The notes: generated by a model not told the origin, from the letters alone. A DNA stretch of 64,000 bases from Wansuia hejianensis (GCF_014337215.1 NZ_CP060635.1:2307501-2371500), one strand, 5' to 3'; shown: positions 33,400 to 42,144, counted from the first letter of the stretch. Program-made: numbers and translations.

Positions 33400-34322
33400 T
33401 CAATCACCGTTCCGGTCCTGCCCAGGTATCCCGCTTTCGCCTCGTCAATGGAGGTGATCACCGCCCTCTTTCCTCCTTTTTTCAGGAATTCTACGGCGGC
33501 TTCTATCTTCGGAAGCATGGTTCCCGGTTCAAACTGCCCTTCCGCAATATATTGTTCCGCTTCCGCTGCCGTGATCTTCGACAATGGAGACGGATGCTCT
33601 GTATGATAACCGACTGCAACATGCTCCACGCTGGTCAGGATCATCAGCTCATCGGCGTGAAGCAGCTCCGCCAGCTTCCCGCTGACCAGATCCTTCTCAA
33701 TGACCGCGCTGGCACCCCGCAGCTCTTCTCCCTGTTCCAAGACTGGAATTCCACCGCCCCCAGCCGCGATAACAACTTGTCCGGCATCCAGCATCAGCTG
33801 AATGGTATCGATTTCAATGATATCCTGCGGTTTCGGCGCAGCCACAATCCTGCGATAACCACCTTCTACAGAGGTTACGTAATTCCCCTTGGCTTCTTCA
33901 GCGTCCGCTTCCTCCTTCGTCATGATCCGGCCGATCACTTTAGAAGGATTATAGAATGCCTCATCATAGGGATCGACAGTCACCTGTGTCAAAACAGTCG
34001 CCACAGGCTTATAAATCCCCCGCCTCAGCAGCTCAGCGCGCAGGGAATTCTGAAGATCATAGCCAATATATCCCTGGCTCATGGCCGAACAGACGGACAT
34101 GGGCGCTACAGTATAGTCCGGATGTAATTTCTTAAATTCATTCATGGCGGTATGAATCATACCCACCTGCGGCGCGTTGCTGTGTGTGATCACCACATTC
34201 GCACCGGCTTCTATCAGATCAGCCACTGCCTTTGCTGAATTCTCTGTAGCAGCTTTCTGTTCCGGCAGCGTCGTTCCAAGCGCCCGATGGCCCAGGGCTA
34301 CAACAACCTTTTTTTTCTGCAT
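33396..34322 (-). CDS. arcC: Carbamate kinase
   Basis: Amino-acid-kinase-fold enzyme that makes ATP from carbamoyl phosphate and ADP, producing carbamate (NH3 and CO2). 308 aa. VVITHSNAPQVG, VTVDPYDEAFYNPSKVIG, VEGGYRRIVAAPKP and AAGGGGIPV are typical. The N-terminal nucleotide-binding loop reads VVALGHRALG where most carbamate kinases have ALGGNAL, so it may belong to a divergent branch tied to other ureido-compound pathways. No arginine deiminase or ornithine carbamoyltransferase is nearby. It has its own promoter at 34367. Confidence 0.9.
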   Translation of the reverse strand: MQKKKVVVALGHRALGTTLPEQKAATENSAKAVADLIEAGANVVITHSNAPQVGMIHTAMNEFKKLHPDYTVAPMSVCSAMSQGYIGYDLQNSLRAELLRRGIYKPVATVLTQVTVDPYDEAFYNPSKVIGRIMTKEEADAEEAKGNYVTSVEGGYRRIVAAPKPQDIIEIDTIQLMLDAGQVVIAAGGGGIPVLEQGEELRGASAVIEKDLVSGKLAELLHADELMILTSVEHVAVGYHTEHPSPLSKITAAEAEQYIAEGQFEPGTMLPKIEAAVEFLKKGGKRAVITSIDEAKAGYLGRTGTVIE

Positions 34323-34366
34323 GAAATAATTCCTCTCTTGGACTAATTGTTTAAAACTATAGCTCT

Positions 34367-34395
34367 ATTATAATTAGTCTATACAGAAAAAGCAA
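34367..34395 (-). promoter_or_regulatory. arcC promoter with flanking inverted repeat
   Basis: Minus-strand -35 TTGCTT (34395-34390), 17-bp spacer, -10 TATAAT (34372-34367). GACTAAT at 34341-34347 and ATTAGTC at 34373-34379 form an inverted repeat bracketing the -10 and the start site, a possible repressor site. Confidence 0.65.
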
Positions 34396-34418
34396 GCTCC
34401 GGAATGAAACAGTTGCCG

Positions 34419-35054
34419 CTACTGTACGGCCGCGACCTGTGTTGCCTGCATAAGCTCACAAAACAGCGGGGCCAGCACCGGATCAAACTGTTTGCCTTTA
34501 TTCCGGAAGATTTCCTCCAGCGCCTCCTCCTCCGGCATACCGGCACGGTAAGGCCGAACTGACGTCATGGCGTCATATGCGTCTGCAATGCAGATGATCC
34601 TGGCAAGCAAAGGAATACTCTCACCGGAAATGCCGAAGGGATAACCTGCCCCGTCCCAACGCTCATGGTGGTACTGGCAGCATCGTGCAGCCTCTTCCCA
34701 AAATCCGTTCTCCAGGGACTCCGCTTCCGGCGGGACTGCCATACCCCGGATCAGATAGGCGCCAAAGAGCGGATGAGTGCGCACAAGGCTCTGTTCCGCC
34801 GCCGTTAAAGGCCTTCTGCTCAGCCAGACTGAATGGGAAATAGCTGTTTTTCCTATATCATGATACTTTCCCATCAGCTCCATATCCGACGGAAGAAAGC
34901 CGCCGGGATCAGACATCCCGGAAACGGCTTGCTCCTTCATGAGATATTCAAGGAAGCCTCCCGCAAGCTTCCCTGTTCTCCGGCAGTGTTCCTGAAAAAA
35001 AGAAGGCAGTTTTTGAAATATGGCCTCTGTCTGCTGAAGTTTGTTAAGATCCAT
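34419..35054 (-). CDS. Stand-alone HD-GYP domain protein, putative cyclic-di-GMP phosphodiesterase
   Basis: 211 aa, nearly all HD-GYP domain. EHCRR (first His), KYHDIGKTAI with His65-Asp66, THP (His94), HHERWDGAGYP (His129, His130 and the GYP element at 137-139), and IADAYDAMTSVRPYR with Asp158: a complete metal and catalytic set. No sensor domain and no membrane helix. GGAGGAGG just before the ATG is a strong ribosome site. The family hydrolyses c-di-GMP or related cyclic dinucleotides. The gene lies behind the promoter contained in the apparent invertible segment 35105-35343. Confidence 0.88.
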   Translation of the reverse strand: MDLNKLQQTEAIFQKLPSFFQEHCRRTGKLAGGFLEYLMKEQAVSGMSDPGGFLPSDMELMGKYHDIGKTAISHSVWLSRRPLTAAEQSLVRTHPLFGAYLIRGMAVPPEAESLENGFWEEAARCCQYHHERWDGAGYPFGISGESIPLLARIICIADAYDAMTSVRPYRAGMPEEEALEEIFRNKGKQFDPVLAPLFCELMQATQVAAVQ

Positions 35055-35140
35055 GCCCTCCTCCTTTTCCGCTTCATACGAACCACATAATTTACATTAT
35101 GTGGTGGTGAGTTTACATATTCAGTCCATCTTTGCTAATT

Positions 35141-35169
35141 AGCATAGCAAATTTTCAGATTTTCGTCAA
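35141..35169 (-). promoter_or_regulatory. Promoter inside the invertible segment, facing the HD-GYP gene
   Basis: Minus-strand -35 TTGACG (35169-35164), 17-bp spacer, -10 TATGCT (35146-35141). In the orientation given here it would transcribe the HD-GYP gene (start 35054) through the left inverted repeat. No equally good promoter for that gene lies outside the segment. Confidence 0.7.
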
Positions 35170-35220
35170 GATAAACGGGGGCCATTCAACGGCAGTCCGG
35201 CTTACAGGTATGACAAATAG

Positions 35221-35256
35221 GCCCTCTGGCGCGGCTCTTATGCGAGGGCTTTGTTT
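35221..35256 (+). terminator. Terminator-like hairpin inside the invertible segment
   Basis: GCCCTC (35221-35226) pairs with GAGGGC (35244-35249), followed by TTTGTTTC. On the plus strand it now faces the recombinase. If the segment were inverted it would face the HD-GYP gene and help silence it. Confidence 0.45.
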
Positions 35257-35384
35257 CGTGTACAAAATTTTCAGAATAAAGGCTCATAAATAGATTTTAC
35301 AGGCTGAGGCTTCTTTCCTGTGGCGCCATCCGCTTCATACGAACCACATAATGTAAATTATGTGGTTTTTTATGCCTGCTGCCT

Positions 35385-36209
35385 TCAGAGTACCAAACCC
35401 AGGGCATCCATATGCCGGCGGTGCTCCCGGCCGGACGAGATAATATAGATGCGCGTGGTATTGATATTGCTGTGCCCCAGGATGTCGGCCAGTTTGGCGA
35501 TGTCCCGGTTTATCGCATAAAAGCAGCGTGCAAAAAGGTGTCTGAAGCTGTGTGGGAATACTTTGCTGGGTTTTACACCGGCGCAGGCGCACAGTGACTT
35601 CATCATCTTCCAGATATTGGACCGGTCCACCGGCCTGCCCGTCCTGGTGATGAATACGGGGCCTGAGACGATATTGAGACGCTTCATGTAGGCACTCAGA
35701 ACCTTTCTCAGTTTACCCGGAATCAGAATGCTCCTGGTCTTGCCTTTGAGATATATGACTGCTTCCCCACTCTGAACTGCTTCAGCAGTGATGCTTGAAA
35801 GCTCAGATACCCGGATGCCGGTGCCGCAGATAGTTTGGATCATCAGGGCCAGTTTCCCATCATTTCTGGACTCTGCCGCCTGAATGAGCCGCAGATACTC
35901 CGCCCTGGTCAATTCCTTTTCTTTGGAACAATATGCTCTGCGCTGGATCTTAAGCTGTTTCACTCTCAGATCCTCCCGGCCCAAAAATGTAAAAAAACCG
36001 TTAATTGCTGCAATCTTTGTATTGACACTGGCAGGCTGATAAGCTTTCTGCAAGTTTTCCTTGTAACGGATCACCAGCTCTTTCGTGACCCTCGCTCCTC
36101 CGGCAAAACGCAGAAAGCTCATGACATCCCGCCCGTATTGCTTCCGGGTAGCAATACTCTTTTCTTCCTTCTCGAGATATTCCAGATATTCTTCTACTTT
36201 TCCTTTCAT
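35385..36209 (-). CDS. Tyrosine recombinase/integrase, candidate DNA invertase
   Basis: 274 aa: an N-terminal SAM-like core-binding domain (about 1-95, EYLEYLEKEEKSIATRKQYGRDVMSF) and a catalytic domain with Arg133 (GTGIRVSEL), a Lys in KGKTR (about 155-157), His220-x-x-Arg223 (HSFRH), His246 (LGHSNINTT) and the nucleophile Tyr255. All catalytic residues are present. AGGAGG nine bases before the ATG. It matches the small XerC/D-like invertases that flip promoters in Firmicutes (RecV of Clostridioides difficile is one). It lies next to a perfect inverted-repeat pair, its likely substrate. Confidence 0.88.
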   Translation of the reverse strand: MKGKVEEYLEYLEKEEKSIATRKQYGRDVMSFLRFAGGARVTKELVIRYKENLQKAYQPASVNTKIAAINGFFTFLGREDLRVKQLKIQRRAYCSKEKELTRAEYLRLIQAAESRNDGKLALMIQTICGTGIRVSELSSITAEAVQSGEAVIYLKGKTRSILIPGKLRKVLSAYMKRLNIVSGPVFITRTGRPVDRSNIWKMMKSLCACAGVKPSKVFPHSFRHLFARCFYAINRDIAKLADILGHSNINTTRIYIISSGREHRRHMDALGLVL

Positions 36210-36302
36210 GATATTTTTACCTCCTGAACATTATTTTTCCCAGCATAATGTCCGAATATCCCGGTTATTCTTTTTCCTTTTGGCTCAGGACAGGAAGAAA
36301 AG

Positions 36303-36353
36303 CAGAAAACTCCCGGACAGCAGCGGAATCAATATGCCGCCCTATCCGGGAGT
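36303..36353 (-). terminator. Terminator of glyQS
   Basis: Minus strand: ACTCCCGGA (36353-36345) pairs with TCCGGGAGT (36317-36309), with an inner GCGGC/CCGC element, then TTTTCTGC. It separates glyQS from the recombinase. Confidence 0.75.
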
Positions 36354-36371
36354 CTCCTGAATCATATGTCA

Positions 36372-37769
36372 TTAAAATACAAATTTATCTGCAAAATATG
36401 CCTCTAACTCTTCGATTTTCACACGTTCCTGCTCCATGGAATCACGGTCACGGACAGTTACGGCGCCGTCTGTCTCTGAGTCAAAATCATACGTGATGCA
36501 GTAAGGCGTTCCGATCTCGTCCTGCCTGCGGTACCTCTTCCCGATATTGCCGCGGTCATCATACTCACAGTTATATTTCTTTGAAAGGCCTGTGAAAATC
36601 TTCTCTGCGCCTTCATTCAGCTTCTTGGACAGCGGCAGCACCGCAATCTTAACCGGAGCCAGCGCCGGATGAAAACGCATGACGGTTCGCACGTCGTTTC
36701 TTTCCGCGTCCAGCACCTCTTCATCATAAGCACTGCAGAGGAAGGCCAGCACTACACGGTCGGCTCCCAGCGAAGGTTCTACGACATAGGGAATATACTT
36801 TTCATTCTTCGTATCATCAAAATAAGTCATGTCCTGGCCAGAGGTGTTCTGATGCTGTGTCAGGTCATAATCCGTCCGGTCGGCAATTCCCCACAGCTCG
36901 CCCCATCCGAAGGGGAAGAGGAACTCAATGTCTGTCGTGCCCTTGCTGTAGAAGCAAAGCTCCTCCGGGGAATGGTCTCTGGCGCGCATCTCTTCTTCTT
37001 TCATACCAAGGCTCTTCAGCCAGTCGATGCAGAACTGTCTCCAGTACAGGAACCATTCCATATCCGTACCTGGTTCACAGAAGAATTCCAGCTCCATCTG
37101 TTCAAATTCCCTGGTTCGGAAGGTGAAGTTTCCAGGTGTGATTTCATTCCGGAAAGATTTTCCAATCTGACCAATGCCGAAAGGAATCTTCTTCCTGGTA
37201 GTTCTGGCGACATTTTTAAAATTGACAAAGATGCCCTGTGCGGTCTCCGGACGCAGGTAAACTGTATTCTTCGCATCCTCGGTGACCCCCTGAAAAGTCT
37301 TGAACATCAGGTTAAACTGACGGATATCTGTAAAATTGTGCTTTCCGCAGGTCGGGCAGGGAATCTGATTGCTCTCAATAAATTCCATCATCTGCTCCTG
37401 GGTCCAGCCGTCCACACTGCCGCCTTCAATAGGCATGCCCTTTTCCTCACAGAAATCTTCAATCAGCTTATCCGCGCGGAATCTCTCATGACATTCCTTA
37501 CAGTCCATCAGCGGATCTGAAAAACCTCCGAGATGACCGGAAGCCACCCAGGTCTGGGGATTCATCAGGATCGCACAGTCCACCCCCACGTTATAGGGAC
37601 TTTCCATCACAAATTTCTGCCACCAGGCTTTTTTCACGTTATTTTTCAATTCCACACCCAGCGGGCCGTAATCCCAGGTATTCGCCAGGCCGCCGTAAAT
37701 CTCGGAGCCGGGATATACAAAGCCTCTGGATTTTGCCAGAGCTACTATTTTGTCCATTGTCTTTTCCAT
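36372..37769 (-). CDS. glyQS: Glycyl-tRNA synthetase (single-chain, dimeric class II)
   Basis: Charges tRNA-Gly. The start at 37769 (MEKTMDKIVALAKSRGFVYPGSEIYGG) has AAGGAG nine bases upstream; 465 aa. Motif 1 region WWQKFV, motif 2 PFGIGQIGKSFRNEITPGNFTFRTREFEQMELEFF, motif 3 EPSLGADRVVLAFL; four cysteines (CKEC, CPTC) form a zinc site. C-terminal anticodon-binding domain. I looked for a T-box leader in the 130 bp upstream and saw none. Confidence 0.96.
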   Translation of the reverse strand: MEKTMDKIVALAKSRGFVYPGSEIYGGLANTWDYGPLGVELKNNVKKAWWQKFVMESPYNVGVDCAILMNPQTWVASGHLGGFSDPLMDCKECHERFRADKLIEDFCEEKGMPIEGGSVDGWTQEQMMEFIESNQIPCPTCGKHNFTDIRQFNLMFKTFQGVTEDAKNTVYLRPETAQGIFVNFKNVARTTRKKIPFGIGQIGKSFRNEITPGNFTFRTREFEQMELEFFCEPGTDMEWFLYWRQFCIDWLKSLGMKEEEMRARDHSPEELCFYSKGTTDIEFLFPFGWGELWGIADRTDYDLTQHQNTSGQDMTYFDDTKNEKYIPYVVEPSLGADRVVLAFLCSAYDEEVLDAERNDVRTVMRFHPALAPVKIAVLPLSKKLNEGAEKIFTGLSKKYNCEYDDRGNIGKRYRRQDEIGTPYCITYDFDSETDGAVTVRDRDSMEQERVKIEELEAYFADKFVF

Positions 37770-37899
37770 GTCTATCATCTCCTTACTTAATTCATCCACC
37801 TGCACAGATGCTCTTACACTGCTATAAAAGCCTTTTCCCGATTGCGTCATGTCAGAAACACGCAATTAGCAACGGCCGGTACGGCAGAGCAGCTGATTT

Positions 37900-38538
37900 T
37901 TACGGTTTAAATATGATGTATGCTGCCTCATCAGTGGTGGCCACAAACTGTCCCGCAATGCTTTCCGGAGTGCCGCCGCCGATCGATGCTGTCCTGGTCC
38001 CGGTCACCGACACATTATCGGTGGTATAAAGGACTGTCCCAGGCACCATTACCTGCACAGGTTCTTCCAAAATCAGGATCTTCCACTCCTGCCCGTGAGC
38101 CAGGATCGTCGCCCCCGCCGCTGCTTTACCGCTGTTGTCCAGGAAATTCCTGTCAAATGAATATCCAGCCTCCTGCGCCTCCTCCAGCGTGCCAAAGAAA
38201 CAGGCAACCTGATTAAAGCCCATATAGTCGCTCCAGGATTCATAACTGATACGAATCTTCACAGTTCCCTCTTTCATCTCACAGGATTCCAGCTTAATGT
38301 TCTCTGATCCGGCTTCTTCTGTATAAGCGGCAAGACTGTCGCTGATGTAGGCTTCCAGCTCTTCGGCAGTGTAATCGTCGCTGCCCAGCGGCTCTACAAT
38401 CATCTGTTCAATCTTCCCTTTCTTATCAGCGGAGACCGTCGTCGTCTCCACATCCTGCGCCTTCTGGCATCCGCCCAGAGACAGGAGCAGAAGAACCGAC
38501 AGCAGTGTTCCCAGCAGAGTCCATCTGCATCTCTTCAT
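37900..38538 (-). CDS. Putative lipoprotein of unknown function
   Basis: The start at 38538 (MKRCRWTLLGTLLSVLLLLSLGGCQK) gives a signal peptide with lipobox LGGC, the lipidated Cys at 24; 212 aa. The mature part starts with a Thr/Lys-rich linker, then two alternating alpha/beta regions: one with EELEAYISDSLAAYTEEAG, the other with YMGFNQVACFFGTLEEAQEAGYSF. It begins 1 nt after the purA stop (taa-t-ATG), so it is likely translated from the purA message. I do not recognise a characterised family. Confidence 0.75.
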   Translation of the reverse strand: MKRCRWTLLGTLLSVLLLLSLGGCQKAQDVETTTVSADKKGKIEQMIVEPLGSDDYTAEELEAYISDSLAAYTEEAGSENIKLESCEMKEGTVKIRISYESWSDYMGFNQVACFFGTLEEAQEAGYSFDRNFLDNSGKAAAGATILAHGQEWKILILEEPVQVMVPGTVLYTTDNVSVTGTRTASIGGGTPESIAGQFVATTDEAAYIIFKP

Positions 38539-38539
38539 A

Positions 38540-39823
38540 TTATTTCCCTTCACGATAGATGATATCATCTCTTCCCGGTCCGTTGGAAACCATCGTAATC
38601 GGGAATCCGATCTTTTCTTCAATAAATTCTACATATTTCCGGCAGTTTTCCGGCAAATCCTCATATTTCTTAATGCCCCGGATATCGCAGTTCCAACCGG
38701 GCAAAGTCTCAATGACTGGCTTTGCCTTCTCCAGGAGCCCCGTGGTCGGAAATTCTGTCGTGATCCTGCCGTCAATGTCGTAGGCCACGCAGACCGGAAT
38801 CTCATCCAGATATCCCAGCACATCCAGCACGGTGAACGCCACATCCGTGGTACCCTGTATTCTGCAACCATATTTAGAAGCCACACAGTCGTACCAGCCC
38901 ATTCTCCTTGGCCTTCCTGTGGTCGCGCCATACTCGCCGCCGTCACCGCCGCGGCGCCTCAGCTCATCCGCCTCATCTCCGAAGATCTCAGAAACGAACG
39001 CCCCTGCTCCCACAGCGCTTGAATATGCTTTTGTGACCGTGATAACCTTCTTGATCTCACAGGGCGGAACACCGGCTCCCACAGCGCCGTACCCGGCCAG
39101 CGTGGAAGAAGAGGTAACCATGGGATAAATCCCATGATCCGGATCCTTCAGCGAACCCAGCTGCCCCTCCAGCAGGATCTCCTTGCCTTCCTGAAGCGCC
39201 TCATACAGGAATGAGGAGGTATCGCACACGAACGGCGCGATCATCTCTTTCCATTTCATCAGCTCTCCGAAAATCTCCTCCGGAACCAGAAGCGGCTTGT
39301 GATATAAATGCTCCAGCAGCACGTTCTTAGTCTCACAGACATTCTTAAGCTTCTCCAGCAGCACTTTTTCATCAAAAAGCTCATTCACCTGAAAACCGAT
39401 CTTCGCGTATTTATCAGAATAGAAGGGAGCGATGCCGGATTTTGTGGAGCCGAATGAACGGCCGGCCAGCCTCTCCTCTTCATACCCGTCAAATAAAATA
39501 TGATAAGGCATGACCATCTGCGCCCTGTCAGATACCAGAAGCTTCGGCGCCGGCACTCCCTTGCTGACAATATCGTCGTATTCCTTCTTCAGCACGGGAA
39601 TATTCAATGCCACACCATTGCCGATCACACTGGTCGTGTGATTGTAGAACACACCAGAAGGCAGAGTGTGCAGCGCGAATTTCCCATAATTATTTACGAT
39701 GGTATGTCCCGCGTTGGCTCCTCCCTGAAAGCGTACGATGATATCGGCCTTTTCAGCCAGCATATCCGTAATCTTTCCTTTCCCTTCGTCTCCCCAGTTT
39801 GCTCCGACTACTGCCTTGATCAT
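38540..39823 (-). CDS. purA: Adenylosuccinate synthetase
   Basis: GTP-dependent conversion of IMP and aspartate to adenylosuccinate. 427 aa. GANWGDEGKGKITDMLAEKADIIVRFQGGANAGHTI contains the catalytic Asp and His; GRPRRMGWYDCVASKYG and SNGPGRDDII (base-recognition) follow. AGGAGG before the start. Paired with purB downstream of a separate promoter. In Bacillus-like organisms purA is regulated by PurR; no PurBox was identified here. Confidence 0.96.
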   Translation of the reverse strand: MIKAVVGANWGDEGKGKITDMLAEKADIIVRFQGGANAGHTIVNNYGKFALHTLPSGVFYNHTTSVIGNGVALNIPVLKKEYDDIVSKGVPAPKLLVSDRAQMVMPYHILFDGYEEERLAGRSFGSTKSGIAPFYSDKYAKIGFQVNELFDEKVLLEKLKNVCETKNVLLEHLYHKPLLVPEEIFGELMKWKEMIAPFVCDTSSFLYEALQEGKEILLEGQLGSLKDPDHGIYPMVTSSSTLAGYGAVGAGVPPCEIKKVITVTKAYSSAVGAGAFVSEIFGDEADELRRRGGDGGEYGATTGRPRRMGWYDCVASKYGCRIQGTTDVAFTVLDVLGYLDEIPVCVAYDIDGRITTEFPTTGLLEKAKPVIETLPGWNCDIRGIKKYEDLPENCRKYVEFIEEKIGFPITMVSNGPGRDDIIYREGK

Positions 39824-39884
39824 CTTTAAATTCCTCCTAAGATAATTTTCCCGCGGGATGCTCAGAACGGCCCCCGCAGGAAAA

Positions 39885-39913
39885 AGTATACCATAAACAT
39901 CTCATAAGTTAAA
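39885..39913 (-). promoter_or_regulatory. purA promoter, extended -10 type
   Basis: -10 TATACT (39890-39885) preceded by TGG (extended -10), 17-bp spacer, weak -35 TTTAAC (39913-39908), about 60 bp ahead of purA. The leader carries a GC-rich inverted repeat, CTGCGGG against CCCGCGG, whose role is not known. Confidence 0.6.
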
Positions 39914-39972
39914 CTTATTATTACTAATAAAGTGCTCTTATTTTATAACCAAAATTTATAACTAAAGCTGTT

Positions 39973-41409
39973 TTACACGTTGATTTCAGCCTTCATCCCC
40001 AGAAGTTCACGGTTCTCTTCCAGAAGCGGACGGATCACCTGCTCCAGATAAGCTTCAACCTGCACTTCCGCGCGTCCGGTATATCTGGACGGGTCCATGG
40101 TCTTCTTCAGATCTTCCAGGCTCAGGTTAAAGGTCGGATCAGCCGCAATCCGCTCCAGAAGATCGTTATCCTTCCCCTCCACCTTGACGGACCTGCCCGC
40201 CTCCATGGAAAGCTCACGGATTCTCTCATGCAGCTCCTGACGGTCTCCGCCCGCCTTCACCGCGTCCATCATGATATTCTCTGTTGCCATAAACGGCAGC
40301 TCGGACATCAGGCGCTTTTCGATTACCTTCGGATATACTACCAGGCCATCCACCACATTCAGCACCAGATCCAGAATGCCGTCAATCGCCAGAAAGCCTT
40401 CCGGTATGGACAGGCGCTTGTTGGCCGAATCATCCAGAGTCCTCTCAAACCACTGGGTAGCCGAAGTAACCGCGGGATTCAGCGCGTCGATCATCACATA
40501 TCTGGACAGAGATGCGATTCTCTCACTTCTCATTGGATTCCGCTTGTAGGCCATGGCTGAGGAACCAATCTGGCTCTTCTCAAATGGCTCTTCTACCTCC
40601 TTCAGATGCTGCAGCAGACGGATATCATTGGAAAATTTATGGGCGCTGGCAGCGATTCCTGCCAGAACATTGGCCACTCTCGTATCCACCTTCCTGGAAT
40701 AGGTCTGCCCGGATACAGGATAACAGGCCGAAAATCCCATCTTTTCAGCGATCATCGGATCAATCCTGTCGATGGTCTCCTGATCTCCCTCAAACAGCTC
40801 CAGGAAGCTGGCCTGTGTGCCTGTAGTCCCCTTAGAGCCCAGCAGCTTCAGCGTGCTCTGCACATATTCCAGATCCTCCAGATCCATGGCAAACTCCTGC
40901 ATCCACAGGGTCGCACGCTTGCCCACTGTCGTCGGCTGCGCCGGCTGGAAGTGGGTGAACGCCAGCGTCGGCTGCCCCTTCTGCTCGCCGGCGAACTTGG
41001 CCAGCTCCGCGATCACATTCACCAGCTTCTTCTTCACCAGCTTCAGAGCTTCGTTCATGACAATGATATCTGTATTGTCGCCAACATAACAGGAGGTGGC
41101 CCCCAGATGGATGATACCCTTGGCCTTTGGACACTGTACCCCGTATGCATATACGTGAGACATGACGTCATGGCGGACTTCTTTTTCACGCGCTTTTGCC
41201 ACATCGTAATTAATGTCGGATACATGCTCTTTCATCTCATCGATCTGCTCCTGGGTGATCGGAAGCCCCAGCTCCATCTCCGTCTCCGCCAGAGCGATCC
41301 ATAGCCTTCTCCAGGTGCTGAACTTCATATCGGGTGAGAAAATGTACTGCATCTCCTTGCTGGCATACCGCTCAGAAAGAGGGCTTACATATCTGTCCGT
41401 TGTACTCAT
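39973..41409 (-). CDS. purB: Adenylosuccinate lyase
   Basis: Cleaves adenylosuccinate to AMP and SAICAR to AICAR. 478 aa, of the longer PurB type found in Clostridia. Fumarase/ASL signature GSSAMAYKRNPMRSERIASL (catalytic Ser in the mobile loop), HLGATSCYVGDNTDI, and THFQPAQPTTVGKRA with the catalytic His. It follows purC by 24 bp and is probably transcribed with it. Confidence 0.96.
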   Translation of the reverse strand: MSTTDRYVSPLSERYASKEMQYIFSPDMKFSTWRRLWIALAETEMELGLPITQEQIDEMKEHVSDINYDVAKAREKEVRHDVMSHVYAYGVQCPKAKGIIHLGATSCYVGDNTDIIVMNEALKLVKKKLVNVIAELAKFAGEQKGQPTLAFTHFQPAQPTTVGKRATLWMQEFAMDLEDLEYVQSTLKLLGSKGTTGTQASFLELFEGDQETIDRIDPMIAEKMGFSACYPVSGQTYSRKVDTRVANVLAGIAASAHKFSNDIRLLQHLKEVEEPFEKSQIGSSAMAYKRNPMRSERIASLSRYVMIDALNPAVTSATQWFERTLDDSANKRLSIPEGFLAIDGILDLVLNVVDGLVVYPKVIEKRLMSELPFMATENIMMDAVKAGGDRQELHERIRELSMEAGRSVKVEGKDNDLLERIAADPTFNLSLEDLKKTMDPSRYTGRAEVQVEAYLEQVIRPLLEENRELLGMKAEINV

Positions 41410-41433
41410 ATTCCCATGTCCTCCCTGTCAGCT

Positions 41434-42144
41434 TCAGGCGAGGCCCAGACGGCGGAATACTTCCTGATACGCTTCTTCAACATTTCCCATGTCTCTTCTG
41501 AAACGGTCCTTGTCCAGCTTCTCATTAGTATGCACATCCCACAGGCGGCAGGTATCCGGAGAAATCTCATCTGCCAGGATAATCGTACCATCTGCCAGGC
41601 GTCCGAATTCAATCTTGAAGTCAATGAGCTTAATGCCCACTTCCAGAAAATATTTTTTCAGGAATTCATTCACCTTTCTTGTATATTTCTTAATCATATC
41701 AATCTCTTCCTGTGTGGCCAGGCCCAGTGCCAACGCATAATCGTCGTTAATAAACGGGTCGTCCAGCTCGTCACATTTGTAGCTGAATTCAAGAATCGGG
41801 CAGAGCAGCTCTCTTCCCTCTTCCACTCCCATTCTCTTGGAAAAGCTTCCGGCAGCCACGTTTCTCACGATCACTTCCAGCGGCACGATGCTGACTTTCT
41901 TGACAGCAGTCTCACGGTCGCTCAGCTCTTCTACCAGATGGGTGGGAACGCCTTCTTTCTCCAGCTGTTTCATGACATAGTTAGACATTCTGTTGTTAAT
42001 CACGCCCTTGCCTACAATTGTACCCTTCTTCACACCGTTAAATGCGGTAGCGTCATCCTTGTAGTCTACGATTACAACTGCCGGATCCTCGGTTGCGTAT
42101 ACCTTCTTTGCTTTTCCCTCATATAGCTGTTCTTTTTTCTCCAT
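41434..42144 (-). CDS. purC: Phosphoribosylaminoimidazole-succinocarboxamide synthase (SAICAR synthetase)
   Basis: ATP-dependent ligation of aspartate to CAIR in purine synthesis. The ATG at 42144 (MEKKEQLYEGKAKKVYAT) gives 236 aa; an upstream in-frame GTG at 42156 would add four residues. EGKAKKVY, VIVRNVAAGSFSKRMG and LADEISPDTCRLWD are diagnostic. Own promoter at 42243. With purB next, the cell makes SAICAR and then cleaves it with neighbouring enzymes. Confidence 0.95.
   Translation of the reverse strand: MEKKEQLYEGKAKKVYATEDPAVVIVDYKDDATAFNGVKKGTIVGKGVINNRMSNYVMKQLEKEGVPTHLVEELSDRETAVKKVSIVPLEVIVRNVAAGSFSKRMGVEEGRELLCPILEFSYKCDELDDPFINDDYALALGLATQEEIDMIKKYTRKVNEFLKKYFLEVGIKLIDFKIEFGRLADGTIILADEISPDTCRLWDVHTNEKLDKDRFRRDMGNVEEAYQEVFRRLGLA

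Larger units (their letters stand above)
35083..35365. promoter_or_regulatory. Putative invertible promoter switch bounded by 22-bp inverted repeats
   Basis: The left site (35083-35104) has arms CCACATAAT and ATTATGTGG around TTAC; the right site (35344-35365) has the same arms around GTAA, the reverse complement, so the two 22-bp sites are perfect inverted repeats. Palindromic arms with a short asymmetric core are typical of tyrosine-recombinase crossover sites. The enclosed 239 bp contain a promoter aimed at the HD-GYP gene and, facing the other way, a terminator-like hairpin. A tyrosine recombinase gene ends 19 bp to the right. A 14-bp CCGCTTCATACGAA precedes both sites in the same orientation. 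Confidence 0.7.

Noticed and set aside
35344..35370. The right inverted repeat read as a simple plus-strand intrinsic terminator (stem followed by TTTTTT)
   Set aside because: It would serve no plus-strand gene, and the left site has the same arms with an inverted core and no T-run, which a recombination-site pair explains better. Some terminator activity is still possible.
36669..37520. A 283-codon plus-strand frame opposite glyQS
   Set aside because: Antisense shadow of a clearly conserved synthetase gene, with no independent support.
37770..37899. Possible T-box leader upstream of glyQS
   Set aside because: The 130-bp gap is too short and I found no T-box consensus or specifier stem on the minus strand.
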